Assembly (NCBI RefSeq): GCF_018687715.1
Contig: NC_056758.1
Span: forward strand, 27,592,967 to 27,656,966
Length of the DNA: 64,000 nucleotides
Direction: 5' to 3'
From: Carya illinoinensis
Lineage: Eukaryota > Streptophyta > Magnoliopsida > Fagales > Juglandaceae
In this document: one piece after another, positions 24,253-37,721 of the stretch
How positions within the stretch are numbered: position 1 is the stretch's first letter
Layout: each line of letters opens with the position of its first letter
The notes under the pieces: generated by a model
What the model was told of the DNA's origin: nothing
Database searches by the model: none
Seen by the model: only the letters and a program-made list of their open reading frames with translations
Translations under genes and position numbers: made by a program

Positions 24253-27200
24253 GGTTGCTTTTTAGTCCCGACAGTGGGACTGTGTCACTCACCGAGAACG
24301 ACCCAAAAACGATGTGTCAAAATAAATATCCCGGATTATGAGGGTTATGACTAAATAGTGAGTTAATCAGAGACGAAGACTACTGGACGAGTCTGTCTTT
24401 TTTCTCTCCTCAAACGTCCGAGGGTGTCTTTTTGGGAAAGCGTACAAATGACTTGCCAAAATAGGGACATGACGCTAATTAAGTTTGCTGATTTTCATAA
24501 TTGCAATTTGTATGTACAACATTTAATTCTCTTTTTCTCTGAAAAAAAAAAAATACATCCATTTATTATTTAAGAGCATTATCTATATTCCCTCGTAGAA
24601 ATGTTAAAATACACCAACTCCTCCTACCACCATTTTATTATGTTTTTATTTTTATTATATTTTTATTTTTATTATGTTTTTACTTAATGATTAAAAAATA
24701 ATTATTAATAAAATTATATATTTTTTAATTTTTTTAATAATTAAAAATGTTAAAAAAACACGTAAAGAAATAATAAAAAATAAAAATTTCAAATATATTG
24801 AAAATAGTAAAGGAATAATAAGTGAATAGTAAACCTATTATGTAGTGTTAAACAGTATAGTTTGATGCCCTTAACACATTTTGTTTGATGCTACAATTAT
24901 CTTTCACCTCAACTAAAAAGAAAAGGCAGGTTTGAAAATCTAGAGTTTTAGTGAAGAATGAAGTGTTTTGAGATTTGACTTGGAGAGCTTGGGTGAGGAG
25001 AAAATGTGAACAAATTATAGATGAGAAGTGTCCTACATATACATAAAGATTTCATAAAAGTAAACTCATAAATTAATATCATTTTATATAATACATTAAA
25101 TCTATTTTATAATAAAGTAATTTTACAATTTAATGTACCACATCAAATCACAACAGTTTATAAATTTATTTTTGTAGAATTTGTTTTTGAAAGTTTCCAA
25201 CCAAGACTTTAAACTTTCATAGCTATGGAGAGCCCATCCCCGTGGTTTTAGCGTGAGATAGTCTTTCTTCTTTCCAGAAAACCTCATTCCAGTGAGAGTC
25301 GTTGCCTGAGAGAAGGGTGGAGTTATGACTTTCACACTCCTCTCATTGTCCTTTCCATTTCCACACTGTGTATACACTTTCAAGGTAGTGTTTTTTCCCT
25401 CCTCCCTCCAACGGTTCAGTTTTGGTTAGATCTGTTGCTCTCCAGCCGCCATCTGCCTACACGCGCCATACCACCTCATCCAACAACCTCTGATCTATTA
25501 GGACAGAGCGAAACTGCGTCAAAATGTTAGGCGCATTGACCTCATGGGCGGCTTGTTGCCGTTGTGGCTTTCACGTGTCTGAGTCACCTTATCTCCTTCC
25601 CACTTGCACGTGGTTGTCTCGCACCATCACAAGAGCACGGGAAAGCAGATGATCACTAGCCGCAGATCAGTCCACCTAATGCCACGCTTTCTACTATGTT
25701 ATCACTTTTCCTAACTGGTGATTTCGAATAAGGGATTGCGGATCTCTTCAAAACTTATCTCAATACAAATAAACAACAATGCATCTGCCTCTCTCACTAC
25801 TTTTAGCGAAGGTTTCACTGCCACCAGCGATGGTTTCATTTTGCGAACAACTCATTACCGTCTTTTAAGACAACATCCTCTTGGTATGACATGGGCGAAG
25901 ATCAAAACATTGGTCGCAAAAATCTATTTTTTTTTCTTTCCCTTTTTATACACTTCTTTGCACTGTTATTATGTTTTTGGAGTGTTTGTTGGTGAACTCC
26001 ACCCCCTTCTCATATATCATCTTTTCTACTTTTCTAATGAAGACTATTTGCTTGCTTAGGAACTTTTTCTCTCTAAATTTACAGTTTTACACTGCCTGTA
26101 AAATTTCTTTCAACTTCAACGTCAATTTCATTTTCGATTTAATTTTAAAAAATAAAAAATAAAGAAACCATTTATTATTTGAATTAATTTTTAGAATTTT
26201 AGAGGAGACAATAATATGTTTGTACATTTATTGTGCCGACTCAGGAAAATACATATCTTTGTGCTAAATTGGTTTCAAAATGACTGTTCAGTTTCAAAAA
26301 AATCATTTAAGTTGTTTCTTAAAATACAAGTCCATTTGCTTCTCTACCACACAGCTTATTAAATAATTTAAAGAGATAACAAAAATTAAGAAACAGATGG
26401 TATTGAATTTTTTTTTTTTAATTTTTCATGCCTTTAAATGTTTTATTTTCTTGATAAAAACGTTCTCCTTTCTTACAGCTATATGAATCTTTGTAGTTAT
26501 TTTATTGTGCTGTCCAAAGTACATTTCATCTGTTGAGTTCATGAAGTCAATAGTTTGCTTAAATTCTTAGAATTTTCTTTATAAATAATTAAATTAAAAT
26601 AGATTAATTTTTTTAGAATAATACTAAATAAATTTTAATTTTTTAAGAATAATACTAGATAGCTGGCTATGAGATGTGCAAGCGTTGTATACTACTTTTG
26701 AAAAAGAGTAAAATCTGTTATTAAAAAATTAATAATTTCATCTGGATCTTCCATATTGCTAATACTAAATGGATATAATTTTTTTTTCCAATATATTAAT
26801 TTAATTTTAAATCATGACTTGTTCCCTGACATCATGCATGCAGAGCAAAATGAAAATAACTTAATTATACGGATGGAGAGAGTGCATGATTCTACCCTTT
26901 TTTTTTTTTTTTTTTTTTTTAAGTTATTGATATTCCACTTGCATCCACCATGATTAGGGTTTTCATAATAATGTAATGTTTGGCTTTCAATTAACGTAAA
27001 AGAATGACGGGGATAAGTATCCATCCAGCATTAAGATTGAGCCATAATATTTGTTGGTGCCTTTTTTTTTTTAACTCAACAGTTGATTATATGATCTTTA
27101 TAATGGTTCATATGGCAGATGTGTGAATCCATAATTTAATAAAGTAAATTAGAAAAAAAAAAAAAAAGATACCAGAATTTAAAGTAGTTTACCACTCAAG

Positions 27201-28844
27201 TCTACGTTGGTGGGTTAAAAGAGAATAATTCTTCTGTATATGCATTTTTTCTTATACAAATTTCAATTAATCAGCATTTTTCTTTCCGAGTAGACTCAAA
27301 TTCAGAAGAAACAAAAAAAAGAGAGGCAGTTAGTCATACCTTAAATTATTAGTATTTTGTGATGTGATTGTGAAAGATGATTGTGTTTATTTGGTGGTAG
27401 GGAGATGCTTTTTGTAAGGCTTTTGGAGAACATGAATCTACACCAAAGAAATTAGGAGACCCCATCAATTTATGGGTAAGAGGAAAGGTGGATGATTGGA
27501 TAAATATCCAAAAGAACCCCCAAATCTATGGTTCACGAACTCTCACCAGAAAGGCTCCTAAAATCTATCTTCTATCTATCTTATCTATCTATGACTGCAA
27601 AATATGTGTGTGGAGGAGTTTCCAATGAATTTCATTATTTCCTAAGCAAAGAATATTGTTATACTTGGGACCATATTCATTATTCCTCAAAATTAGCCAT
27701 TATTTGCACATTCATTTTCCATTACCTGTAGCAGTAGTCTTTTTTTTGATATTGGGGATTGGGGAGGGGGATTGAACCCAAGACCTCTCTTATGGAGGCT
27801 GGGTCTCATGCCATCTGAGCCACAGGCTCTTGACTGTAGCAGTAGTCTAGTCATTGCAGATGTATGCAATCATTTTCCATTAAAAGTTGGATGCTACTTG
27901 TTTTCGGTTAAAATGGAATTGTCAACACAATCCCCTTGTTTCGGTTTTGTAGAATTCTGAAATGAAAATTTTAAATTTTAAAATAAAATTATTTTTAAAT
28001 TTAAAAAAATTAAAAGAAAAAATTAAATTATTTATTATATTTTATACAAAAATTTGAAAAAGTTATAATAATAAAATGAAAATTTTAAGTTTGAAATAAG
28101 AATTTCATGTAGCCAAACCGAACTTTATGCTATTTACAAGTTTATAGATAAACACTACTACTTAGGATGCAATTAGAAAAACCTCTTTGTTCACCTTTCC
28201 CTAATTAGTTTCTCCTTATATTGATGCAAAATAGGTGACATTCTAAATAGCACAAAACATCAGATTCACTTTCATCTTTTTCTGTTTTTGGAACACCATG
28301 CCGACACCCTCAAAATCTCCAATGCTCATGCTATGCACCAGCCACAATAAGGGAAAAATATGAGAAATTGTGAACACAATGTCATTTTGTTTTTTGTTTT
28401 TTTTTTTCATTGTCATTTTCCTTGTTAATTTTTTCGCCTCCAGACGAATTTAAAAAAACGAAACATTATACAGATCGAAAAACTTGCCCACACCAATTCA
28501 TCTGTACAGACGGTCTTCACTGCGACTTCAAGACAAAAAAGGTAAACCCATCTCTACTTTCTACCAGAGTTCTATAACTCACCCCCTTCCCTGAAACAAG
28601 CACCCTGCACAAGTTTATGAATTTCAATCTACAGAATGTACATTAGACGGATGAATCACATACTCACCATGGCAATGCTTCACTTAATTCGTCGCCCACC
28701 TGTCACATATTATTTACAGTTCAGTTCAGTTTTATAGTGAAAAAGTTCTACACCATCAATCGTAGGCCCAAAGCAGAGCTTCCTCCAAATCTTCAATGAA
28801 CTGTCTCCATAAACGGCACAATAGAGGCTTTTCTTATTTATGCA
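24253..28844. other. Intergenic spacer: AHP upstream and ATG18g downstream
   Basis: AT-rich; no frame over 115 codons and none with a family motif. It includes the AHP promoter side (24253 onward), a less AT-rich patch at 25380-25700 without a recognised gene, poly(T) at about 26899-26921, (TCTA)-like repeats at 27571-27593, a SINE at 27741-27833 and MITE-like AT-rich sequence at 27955-28125. Confidence 0.5.
27741..27833 (-). mobile_element. Short tRNA-derived SINE (~93 bp) with 15-bp target-site duplication
   Basis: On the minus strand it reads GTGGCTCAGATGGCAT (A-box-like), then B box GGTCTTGGGTTCAATCC, a C-rich stretch and poly(A). CTGTAGCAGTAGTCT occurs exactly on both sides (27726-27740 and 27834-27848). 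It is a relative of the copy at 4291-4387, in opposite orientation. The perfect duplication suggests a fairly recent insertion. Confidence 0.75.
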
Positions 28845-31800
28845 TCAGCCTGCGAAAAATCTGGAGAATGACAGGCACATATGAAGTCACATAAAATTAA
28901 CAGCAACAGAATTCAATGTAATCAGAAACAATCAGTCATTATTAGTCAAGCAGTTGTTACATATATGGCTTCAAGGACTCGTGAAAAAAAAAACACTAAT
29001 CCAAAAACATATGTGGCTTCAGTTTTTGTACCTTCTTCGGAAAAGGCAAACATGCCACCAAGCATATCATCATCATCCTCTGGTTTTTCCCTCTCACACT
29101 GGTTACCGTTGCTTTCAACATCAACAGCACCAACTTCAGTTAATCCATGGCTACCATTGCAGGGCATCACCTCAAAGTGCCCCGCCTGAAATAACGATCC
29201 AAAATCTATGGGATTGTGCACGGTTGTAGGCTCCTCATCAGGAGTATTCAAATTAGAAGCATATCGGTCAGGAGTTAAAACCAATACATCAGTTCTCCCA
29301 CTACTGCTTACGCACAGGGCTTCTCTTGTGACACAACCATCAACTTGAGAATCAGCAGTTTTTGGATGTTCAGATAGAATAGGTACAATGTTTGAAGAGT
29401 TCCACTTTGGTATGGAATGCTCAACAGTGGCACATCCTCTTCTTTCATGGTAAATCTCATTCAACAAATGGAAACCAGGTGCACAAGGCTTCTCACTATT
29501 AATTTGATCCAAGTCAAGTAAATTCTCGATTCTTCTTGATGACCCTGACAGGAATATGATCAACAAAATAAACGAGTATTCTTAAAGTAAAAAAAATAAT
29601 TCACTTTCAGCGGTTTGATGTAGATTGCTTCTATCAATAACAATATTAAAAGATGATGTCTTAATGTAATCTCTCTTTGAAAATGTATTTCTTACCCCCA
29701 TCCGAGCTTTCAGTTGAACTAAGCGATGATGGTTTTGAGTGACAAATGACAGTCTCTTCTGTGATCTTGCCTTCGCCTGGATGAGGCCCTGAGGATGTAG
29801 AATTTGGATATTTTCCACCAGAAAGGTCTCTGAATCAAAGCAACCAAGCATGTAGTTAAAAAATAACAGAAACACGTAGATACAGAACCTCTACAGGACA
29901 ACTGATAGGCTTTATGATGATAGATAAATTTTGGCAGTATCTGACTGGTTGAAAATCTCGGTAGGCAGATGATAGTCCAAAGAGTCCTACTTGCAAGCCG
30001 ATGTGGGGGACAATCTCCACAATGCTGACATGACAGGAGTTGACTTAAACGAAAAGTTCAAAAATTTGAATTCTAAATTGTGGACACACCCCTGACATGT
30101 CAGAAGTTGACTTGAAAGAGGTTCAAATTTTTTAATTTTTATTTTTTTAATCCTAAGATGTTTGATTTTTAAACTAGCTTTTGTCAGGTGTGTGTTCTCA
30201 GCACCAGCTAGCAAATATTTTTCTTTTGGAGTAAGTAACACTACAAAGTTGACATATACCGAAGTAAAGATGATTTGGACTTTCTCAGCAAATGCCTCTA
30301 GACCCCATGATTGCACATTTAAATCACTGGACAGCTGTAAATTGTAACAGCCAAATCAGTGTATATATCAAGTATATAATTTGTTATCAGTACGTTTATG
30401 ACGAAATATTGAAAGAAAAAAATGTAGTTGTAGGCACCGATCTTTATTCTAAAGCATATATAAAATTGACTTGAGGGGATAAACCTCAAGGCTATAGTGA
30501 CAAAGATATAAGCCGTCATCAAATATTTTGAGATGCTGTACCATCTCAGTGCTTTGGTATCAATGACAATAGGACCCACACTTGTTCCTCTCCCTTGACA
30601 GCAACAAGAAGATCAGTTGAAAAAAGGCTGTTGAAAGGTTACTTTGACACGTCCCCTTTTAATTAGCATTTCAGGAAACCATAATCCATGTCCAACACCA
30701 AGAAAGATTAAACCAATCTTAACTAGAATCTTTTATCAAGATACAACACCAAAATACCAGGATAGGAACCACTATACCAATTCTTATGTAGATATTAAAG
30801 CCAGAAAGGAATTACCTGTCACTCCAGTCTGATTTTATGCTAAGGAAATGGTCGAAAACAGGCAACAATTCCTTCCTCTTTATTTCCACTTCATGGATGT
30901 GGACTTTTTCAATTTCATACTCTCCACCAGCAAGAGTGTCAACTCTTGGAGATTCCATCGTATAAAAACATACCTAGAACAATGAAATAAATAAATGACA
31001 AACAGAATATAGCAGAAGCTAATGGGCATCACAACTTTAACACAAAAAATACCTTGGATTTTTGCCATATTGGTAACCTGCCAGAGCTTATCTGCACCTC
31101 TGCATTCGATAGGTACCAGTGAGATCTTTCATGAGGCTTTCCAGAATAAGTCTTCACCATATTTTTCCCCGTCATACCACCATTTATGCACAGAAAATCT
31201 ATTCCATAGTCATCTGCTGAACTGGAATTATTCTGAATAACACCAGTAGCATCCTGTCCATGAATATTGGTACCAGAAACAAATTCCTCTCTTTCTTGCC
31301 AATCTGACCTTCTGCATACATCCCACCACTGATTAGGTTCAACTTTAACTCTTAACTCATCCTCCTGCATATGCACAAATGAAGCTGATTGGGTCCTCAA
31401 ACCGCTGTCAGATCCTTCGATCCCTACTGATGGCAAAAGTTCATGTTGAACTACATATCCTGATGGAGTATAAACCAACAGATGCTCCAAGGTATTGGCC
31501 TTCGAGTTAGCATGCTGAAGAGTTTGAGATAATGAGTTATGGAAAATAGCAGCAACAGCTCCAGATGGCACAAAAACCTTTCCTGTTGCAGAAGCAGTGG
31601 GATTGCTAACTGTATTAAGCCATCCAAAACTACTATATTTTATTCTGCTCACAACAGAGAGAGCAATAGGTGGTGGCGGAGGAAAAGATTGCTGATGAAT
31701 GATGCAAGATGAAGTAGACCACCAAGGCGCAGACAAAGCTGGAAACAGGGAGGGCTCTTCACCTTGGGAACTTATAATTCTGAAACCCGCATCACCACCA

Positions 31801-34800
31801 AATGGGGACAAAACAAAAACATGGCAAGTCCCCTTGGATGAAACAACTGCAATCCACTGACTATAATGACTAAAGCAAATGTCCTGGATTATCTGCGAGA
31901 TAAATAAAACAGTAAAAGGAACAAAAATAAAACCTCATAAATCAAGTCCATACAAAAAAAAAAAAAGTTAGAATCATAGAAAGCAACAATAATTTTTAAG
32001 TTGAATTATACGAACAGCTGATGTTATTCCACGATGTAGCTGGTAAAGATGCACATGAGAAGAGCTCCAGTCATAACTTAGAACACCCGATCCACTTCGA
32101 GTGCAAGATGGCATTATCCGGAAAATATTTATGTTATTACCATACACTGAGGCAGTAACCAGAAGAGTCCCACTAGGGTCAAAGCATAGTGCGGATATTG
32201 GACTGGTATGAGCTTTAAATTGTGATATAACAGCTCGGGAAACAAAGTCCTTGACAACAACCTGCAGTCAACCATTGTTACAGAGAGTCAACAGCTATAT
32301 CTCACTTCTCGCCTTTTCAATATCGTTATGAGGAATACTAAATGATACATTAGTTTGGTTCAACATGAAAGAACCCCAAAGGTAGACAAGCATTATATTC
32401 AGGTAATTTTCACACATTTTCAGCTTTTAATGATGATCAACAATATAATCAAAACTTTTCCCCAAAGCCCCTTCAAACCCACCCTTGCAAACTAAACTCC
32501 GGTCCCGTGCACCGCACCCTCGGAAGTTTCTCTACATGAAACTAGTTAAATTGCTGGCTTTCCAACAGGGGGTGTGGCCCAAAGGATTGTTTGCACCCAT
32601 GAGGTGTTGAACCTTAGACCTTGAAAGGAGTGATACCCCAAGACCGAGACCTTCACCACTTGGGCCAACCCCTTGGGGTTATATAATGAAAACTTTGCAT
32701 CATACAATAAGAATGCATCAATGAACTTGCCCAGCAAACCAAAAGACTATATCTAGTCTAAAAGGGATTTCATTTCCAGCATTTGGATGAAGTTTCATAC
32801 CATAAAATAGCATATGATAATATGGTTGGCAAGCACCATTTTCAGTATAAACAACAAACAGAGCACTAGTTTATAAAAGAAGTAAACTTTAATGCTTATC
32901 AAGAATAGCACAGATACTAATAACCTTCACAAAATTTTATAAATGGTTACAATGCTTTGCATATACATAGGGAATTAAAGACTAACCATCCCTGCATTAT
33001 CCATATCTGTTCCTGAATGCCTACCAACTTTCCAGCCTGAATTTGGGGATACTGGAGAGTTAGATCCATCAGGGAGCAGTTCTTGATAGTATTTTGACAA
33101 AGTTTTGTATCCCTTGTCTCCCAGGTTGATTATTCCAGCAGCCAATTGTTTACTAGATTCCTTTGCATAACGGGCAACCAAACTACCACTTCCAGGTGAT
33201 GTCGACGGACTAACTCCTGGAGAGGGAGTGAGGTTTTGTGGGCTTAATCGACCCATATTAGAAACCAGAGGATTGTTGGATGCATAAGCTAACCATCTTG
33301 GACCCACAGCCATTGGACCATAACCAACATTAACCCCAGTGGCTCCCTGTCCTGCTAACTGAGGAACAGGATAGGTGAGAACACTGAATTTATTCTCAAG
33401 AGTGAGCGCATCAAAGCAGTAAATCTGCCACCAAATACCATGAAGTTTTAGTCAATTGGGTGATCCATAAGCCCTACATTACAAATACTGCCGTCAATAG
33501 ATTGGTAACAGGGCATCACACCTACAGAGTAAGATCGACTTCTTAAGTCCTGACTACCACAAAGGACTACAAAAATTAATGCCAGTTACTGACTGAAAAA
33601 CAACATTATCATTAACAACCTGAGTAGATATCCTTACAGCAGATTCATGCGAAAAACTAAATGCAGATTCGTGATAAGAGTGGTTCTCATTATATGTCCT
33701 GTGTACTTGGGCACTTGCCAATTCTTAAATCAATTAAAAAAAAAAAAGAATGGTGCTCGCTTCAATGTCTGCCTCAGCAAGAAAATGTTGAAGTGAAGAA
33801 GTTTGAAAGCCAGACAAATGAAAAGTACTGAAAAGGGTAAAATCTATATGAAGGTTGATATCATTCAACCTACATATCTGTACTTCTAAACTTAATAGTG
33901 CAGACTAAATGCCACAGATAAGGCCATCTTACTTGTGTTGCAAGACCCACGGCTACAATTCGAGGACTGCATCTAACCATGCACACTGCAGACCGGAATC
34001 TCAGGACATGCACGTAGCAATGAGACCTAAGAGAGTAAAATCGAACAGCTGTAGGAGAGTTGGCAGAGTTTCCTGATCGGGACTCCAAATTACCTTCTCT
34101 TCCTAAACCACCCAGATTGCTACGATGTTGACTGAGGCCTGAACTGTTCATTTCATCTCCAGCAACAACCAGCAATAAAGGATGTGATGTTTTAAATCCT
34201 TCAACACCATCACTCAATGCAGGGAAGGGCTGTATCTGTAAGAATGAAACTGGGCCATCACACTTCGAAACAAGTTCACTGAAACTAGAGGCATCCTCCA
34301 CATCAAGGACTTGAAACCCATTCTGATAACCAAGCAAGAGAACATGTTTGAAGACAGATGGACCAAGCTCAAGCCTGTCAAAGCCAGCCCAGGTTACCTG
34401 TCCATGTACAAAAATTCAGAAGGCAATCTGGTGAACACAATTCTAGAGAAAGGAGGCTAAAGTACGCAAAAACCCAACAAATTTACTGAATACGTTTCAC
34501 GCCAGCCTTCATAAGCTGGAAGAAATACAACTAGAGACAACACCAAGAACATTACCTAAAAAAAAAAAAAGCACTTAGCACCATTTTATAAATTTAGACG
34601 CCAAAATAATTGCCTGAATGACATAATTCATTTGTCTTTTCAATAAGGCAAAGTAGTTATATTACTTGTGAAATTTATATAAAATGGAAGTAAAAATATT
34701 ATATGTGCAAAGGGCGTAACTCGAGCACACAAGAAGTACACAAACACCCAACAAATATCAAAGATAATGAAAAGGAGTACAAAACTCTACAAAATTAGAA

Positions 34801-37050
34801 ACATTAGTGAGGGAATTAAGAAAAAAAAGTTGTAAAGCATTTCCAAATAGCATTGTTTCTTCAAATTAAGGTTATATTTCAAATACAATTCAACTACTAA
34901 ATATTGTTGGGACGAACCATAGACTCAGGCATCCTAACTTCAATTCCCAACTAGGAGTTCCCTTAGATTATTTGATACACAATTCTAGTGGGTGGGTAGT
35001 GTGTCCAAGATTTACTCCCCAATGATAGGTCCAAAGGGCCCCACCTTCGTGAAGTTTCACGTCATAAAAAAACTAAACGCAGTGTCATTAGCATGACTTT
35101 CACTTTCCCAAAAGGGTTGCCGTCATGCTCTTTTAGCTTTTCTTCCAAACTAAATTTCACCATCTTCTGGTAAACTATGACAACACAAGGGAAGAAACAA
35201 ATGCACCAGATTTTGTAAATATTCTATGTTCTTCATTCATCTGTGTGACAGGCCAATGCCCATAGAAATAAGGTGTGGAAAAAGAAACTTCTTGGCTCAT
35301 CCAAGGTGCATTCTCCGTCTTCTCCAAACATTCCTTTCAAGTGAAATACACCACATGAAGCATAAAGAAATCAAATTCCATATAGCAGAAATAGGAGAAT
35401 TGCCCCAAAGACCTATCCACAAGCAAAAAGATCCACACCCCTTCTAGGCATCACCCAAGCCAATCCAAACCTTCTAAAAATTTCATCCTATAACACCCTT
35501 GCCACCTCAGACTGAAGTAATAACCAATTCACCACAATTTTTACATATAAAGCACCAATCCATAACTATAAGCCCATGCTTCCTTCGGTTGTCAATGGTT
35601 AGGATTTTCCCAAGAGAGGCTGTCCAAACAAAGAAAGCAACCTTGGAAGGCACTTTACACCTCCAAATGCAATTCCAAGGAAAAGGATTATGATGCTAAC
35701 AAGATAAAACCTAGTATATGGATTTAATGGTAAACTTCTTGTTCCCATAGTGGATCCAAATCATCTTATCCACCTCAACCTGGCCAATACTTGTAGCATA
35801 CAGAAAACCAAACAGATCAGAAATACCACCAATCTCCCACTCCTGCACAACTCTAAGAAAGCACACATTTCACATAGGAGATCAACTAGAGATAACCAAA
35901 AGATCCACCACCAAAGCATCCTGATTATGGGCAATCCAGTAGAGGGCAGGGAATGAAACCTCAAGGGATGCACTACCACAACAATAGTCATGCTAGAAGC
36001 TGACTCTGGAGCCATCACCAATCACAAAACAAATATAGTTGGCGAAATCTCCCCAGCCACTCCTAATATACTTCCACAACCCTACACCATGTGTGCCTTT
36101 ATTATACAATGATATAATGTGTTTTGCACATGAAACGAATGCACCTTTCACATATTAAAGTTTCCATTCTCAATATCATCTTTAAGCATAACTTTTCTGG
36201 AATTTTTTACATGTCAAATATACTATATCATAACTCACAACTTTCCTAAAACACCAAATATTCACTAGACACCCTTTCATTTGAAATTAGTGTTTGTATG
36301 TGTGCATAAAGTACAACTATATAAGTACATATATTCCACAAAACATCGGCTTTAAAGTTTGGTTTTCAGATATACCATTTATCCTAAATATTGTGGGACT
36401 CCCAATCTCTCCCCCAATGCTATGCTATTGGTTTCCTTCCCCTCTCTTCTTATAGTTACCACAAAAACAAACTTATTAGATTGAAGGGAAGAAAAAATGC
36501 GTATTTTTATATACAGTGTGGCATATAGGTTCATAGTTAGACATCTTGTAAGTCCATGTGTGTTAAAAGCCCATTATGATATCTATATTCCAGAAGAATT
36601 GCATATACTCAAACCAATTCAAAACTGAACTAGAAGTCAAAGTCTCAATAACTAGCTAGCTATGTAATGAAACTGAGAAATGTACAAGGTGCAAGAGAGC
36701 TTACAATTAAAAATACTTCATGCGAGGTAGGGCATGACGAGGAGTATTAACTTAAATTTGGGGTGTGTATCAAAGTCGGTACAGAATTTACAAAGAAGAT
36801 AGAAATTTTTTTTTTTGATAAGTAACAAAGAAGATAGAAATTGGAATAGAGAAATGAAAAATCAAAGCGATACCTGATCTTTGTGATCGTCAGAGGAAGC
36901 GGAAGAAATCGAAGCAGCGACCGAGGAGCCGGCCGAGCGGACAGTGGAAGCGACGGTGCTGGCATTCGTGGACACGGTCTTGAGGCAGGAAGATATGATC
37001 CTCAGAGAGTTGGGCAACAAGCCGTTGTTCTTTCCCTTACCCTTCTTCAT
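28845..37050 (-). CDS. ATG18g: Autophagy-related protein 18g (WD40/PROPPIN with BCAS3 region)
   Basis: Plant ATG18 protein of the long BCAS3-containing subgroup; PROPPINs bind PI3P on autophagic membranes (family knowledge). Nine exons: 37050-36874, 34397-33933, 33424-32987, 32261-32016, 31892-31053, 30973-30816, 29829-29696, 29544-29032 and 28849-28845. They join in frame to 2976 nt (991 aa), close to the family's usual length. Signature pieces: MKKGKGKNNGLLPNSLRIIS at the start, LGYQNGFQVLDVEDASSFSE, VRFYSLRSHCYVHVLRF, SPISALCFDPSGTLLVTASV, IKYSSFGWLNTVSNPTASAT and LRVKVEPNQWWDVCRRSDW. The PROPPIN F/LRRG lipid-binding motif appears as LHRG (about residues 435-438). The C-terminal third is low-complexity and acidic (EDDDDMLGG). 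Intron 1 (34398-36873) holds LINE debris, intron 2 a LINE tail and intron 3 a SINE. The last coding exon contributes only GC plus TGA. Confidence 0.92.
32545..32695 (-). mobile_element. Au-like SINE in ATG18g intron 3
   Basis: The minus strand reads GGGGTTGGCCCAAGTGGTG (A-box side), then CAAGGTCTAAGGTTCAACACC (B-box side) and GGGTGCAAACAATCC. This is the recognisable layout of the plant Au SINE family. The edges are approximate. Confidence 0.65.
33684..33748 (+). mobile_element. LINE 3' tail fragment in ATG18g intron 2
   Basis: 'tatatgtcctgtgtacttgg' followed by a short body and a poly(A) run. Similar 12-13 nt words (aagagtggttctc / aagaatggtgctc) flank it, consistent with an eroded target-site duplication. 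Confidence 0.5.
34690..36020 (-). mobile_element. Non-LTR retrotransposon (LINE) fragment in ATG18g intron 1
   Basis: On the minus strand, broken frames near 35540-35690 read FFVWTASLGKILTIDNRRKH and VMDWCFMCKNCGEL. This is the zinc-binding region that follows reverse transcriptase in plant LINEs. Frameshifts and stops make it non-functional. The 5' edge is uncertain; the 3' edge near 34690 resembles the LINE tail 'gcaaagggcgtaactcgagc'. Confidence 0.6.
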
Positions 37051-37678
37051 CCTCCTCCACCTCTCCCAACCACCACTGCTGATGCCGACTCGCCGGAGCT
37101 ACTCCCACTACCACCGCCTTCTGCCTCCGGAACAGCCGGCAGCAAAGCCGGCGACAAACATAACCGATCGCCGAAGACGATCGGAAAGTTCATCCGATAA
37201 CTTTGACACGATCGCAATCGGACACAAAAAAAAAAACAATAATAATCAAGCAAACAGAAAATACCAACACAGATATCTTCCCCGTTCCCTTAGAGTTTGA
37301 CTAGGAAACCTTGACGACGAAGCAGCCGTCTGCCTCAGTCGTTCTATAGAGTTCCTTCAATCGAAGTTCACTCTAGTTTCACTCGCTTTCTTTCGCTTTC
37401 CCTCCCTCATCTCGATTCTCATCCGCGTGCTGTGCTACTGTAAAGAGTTGGAGACACACCTCTTGGGAGGGTGTAATCGAAATTGTAAAAGTTATTGTGT
37501 GTTAGTTTTACAAATGGGGAAATAAAAATGGAGAAATATCATGGAACAAAATGGGGAATTTAAAGAAATTACAACTTCTTCAACAGACACCACCGCTACT
37601 GGGGAATGGGGAGACCTCCTAAAAGAATATCTCTTTGCGATGCTCAAAGATAACCACTGACACACGCTGCGATGGCCA

Positions 37679-37721
<43 letters not shown>

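Noticed and set aside
28881..29229. Plus-strand frames over 28881-29229
   Set aside because: Antisense to ATG18g exon 8; biased composition explains the open frames.
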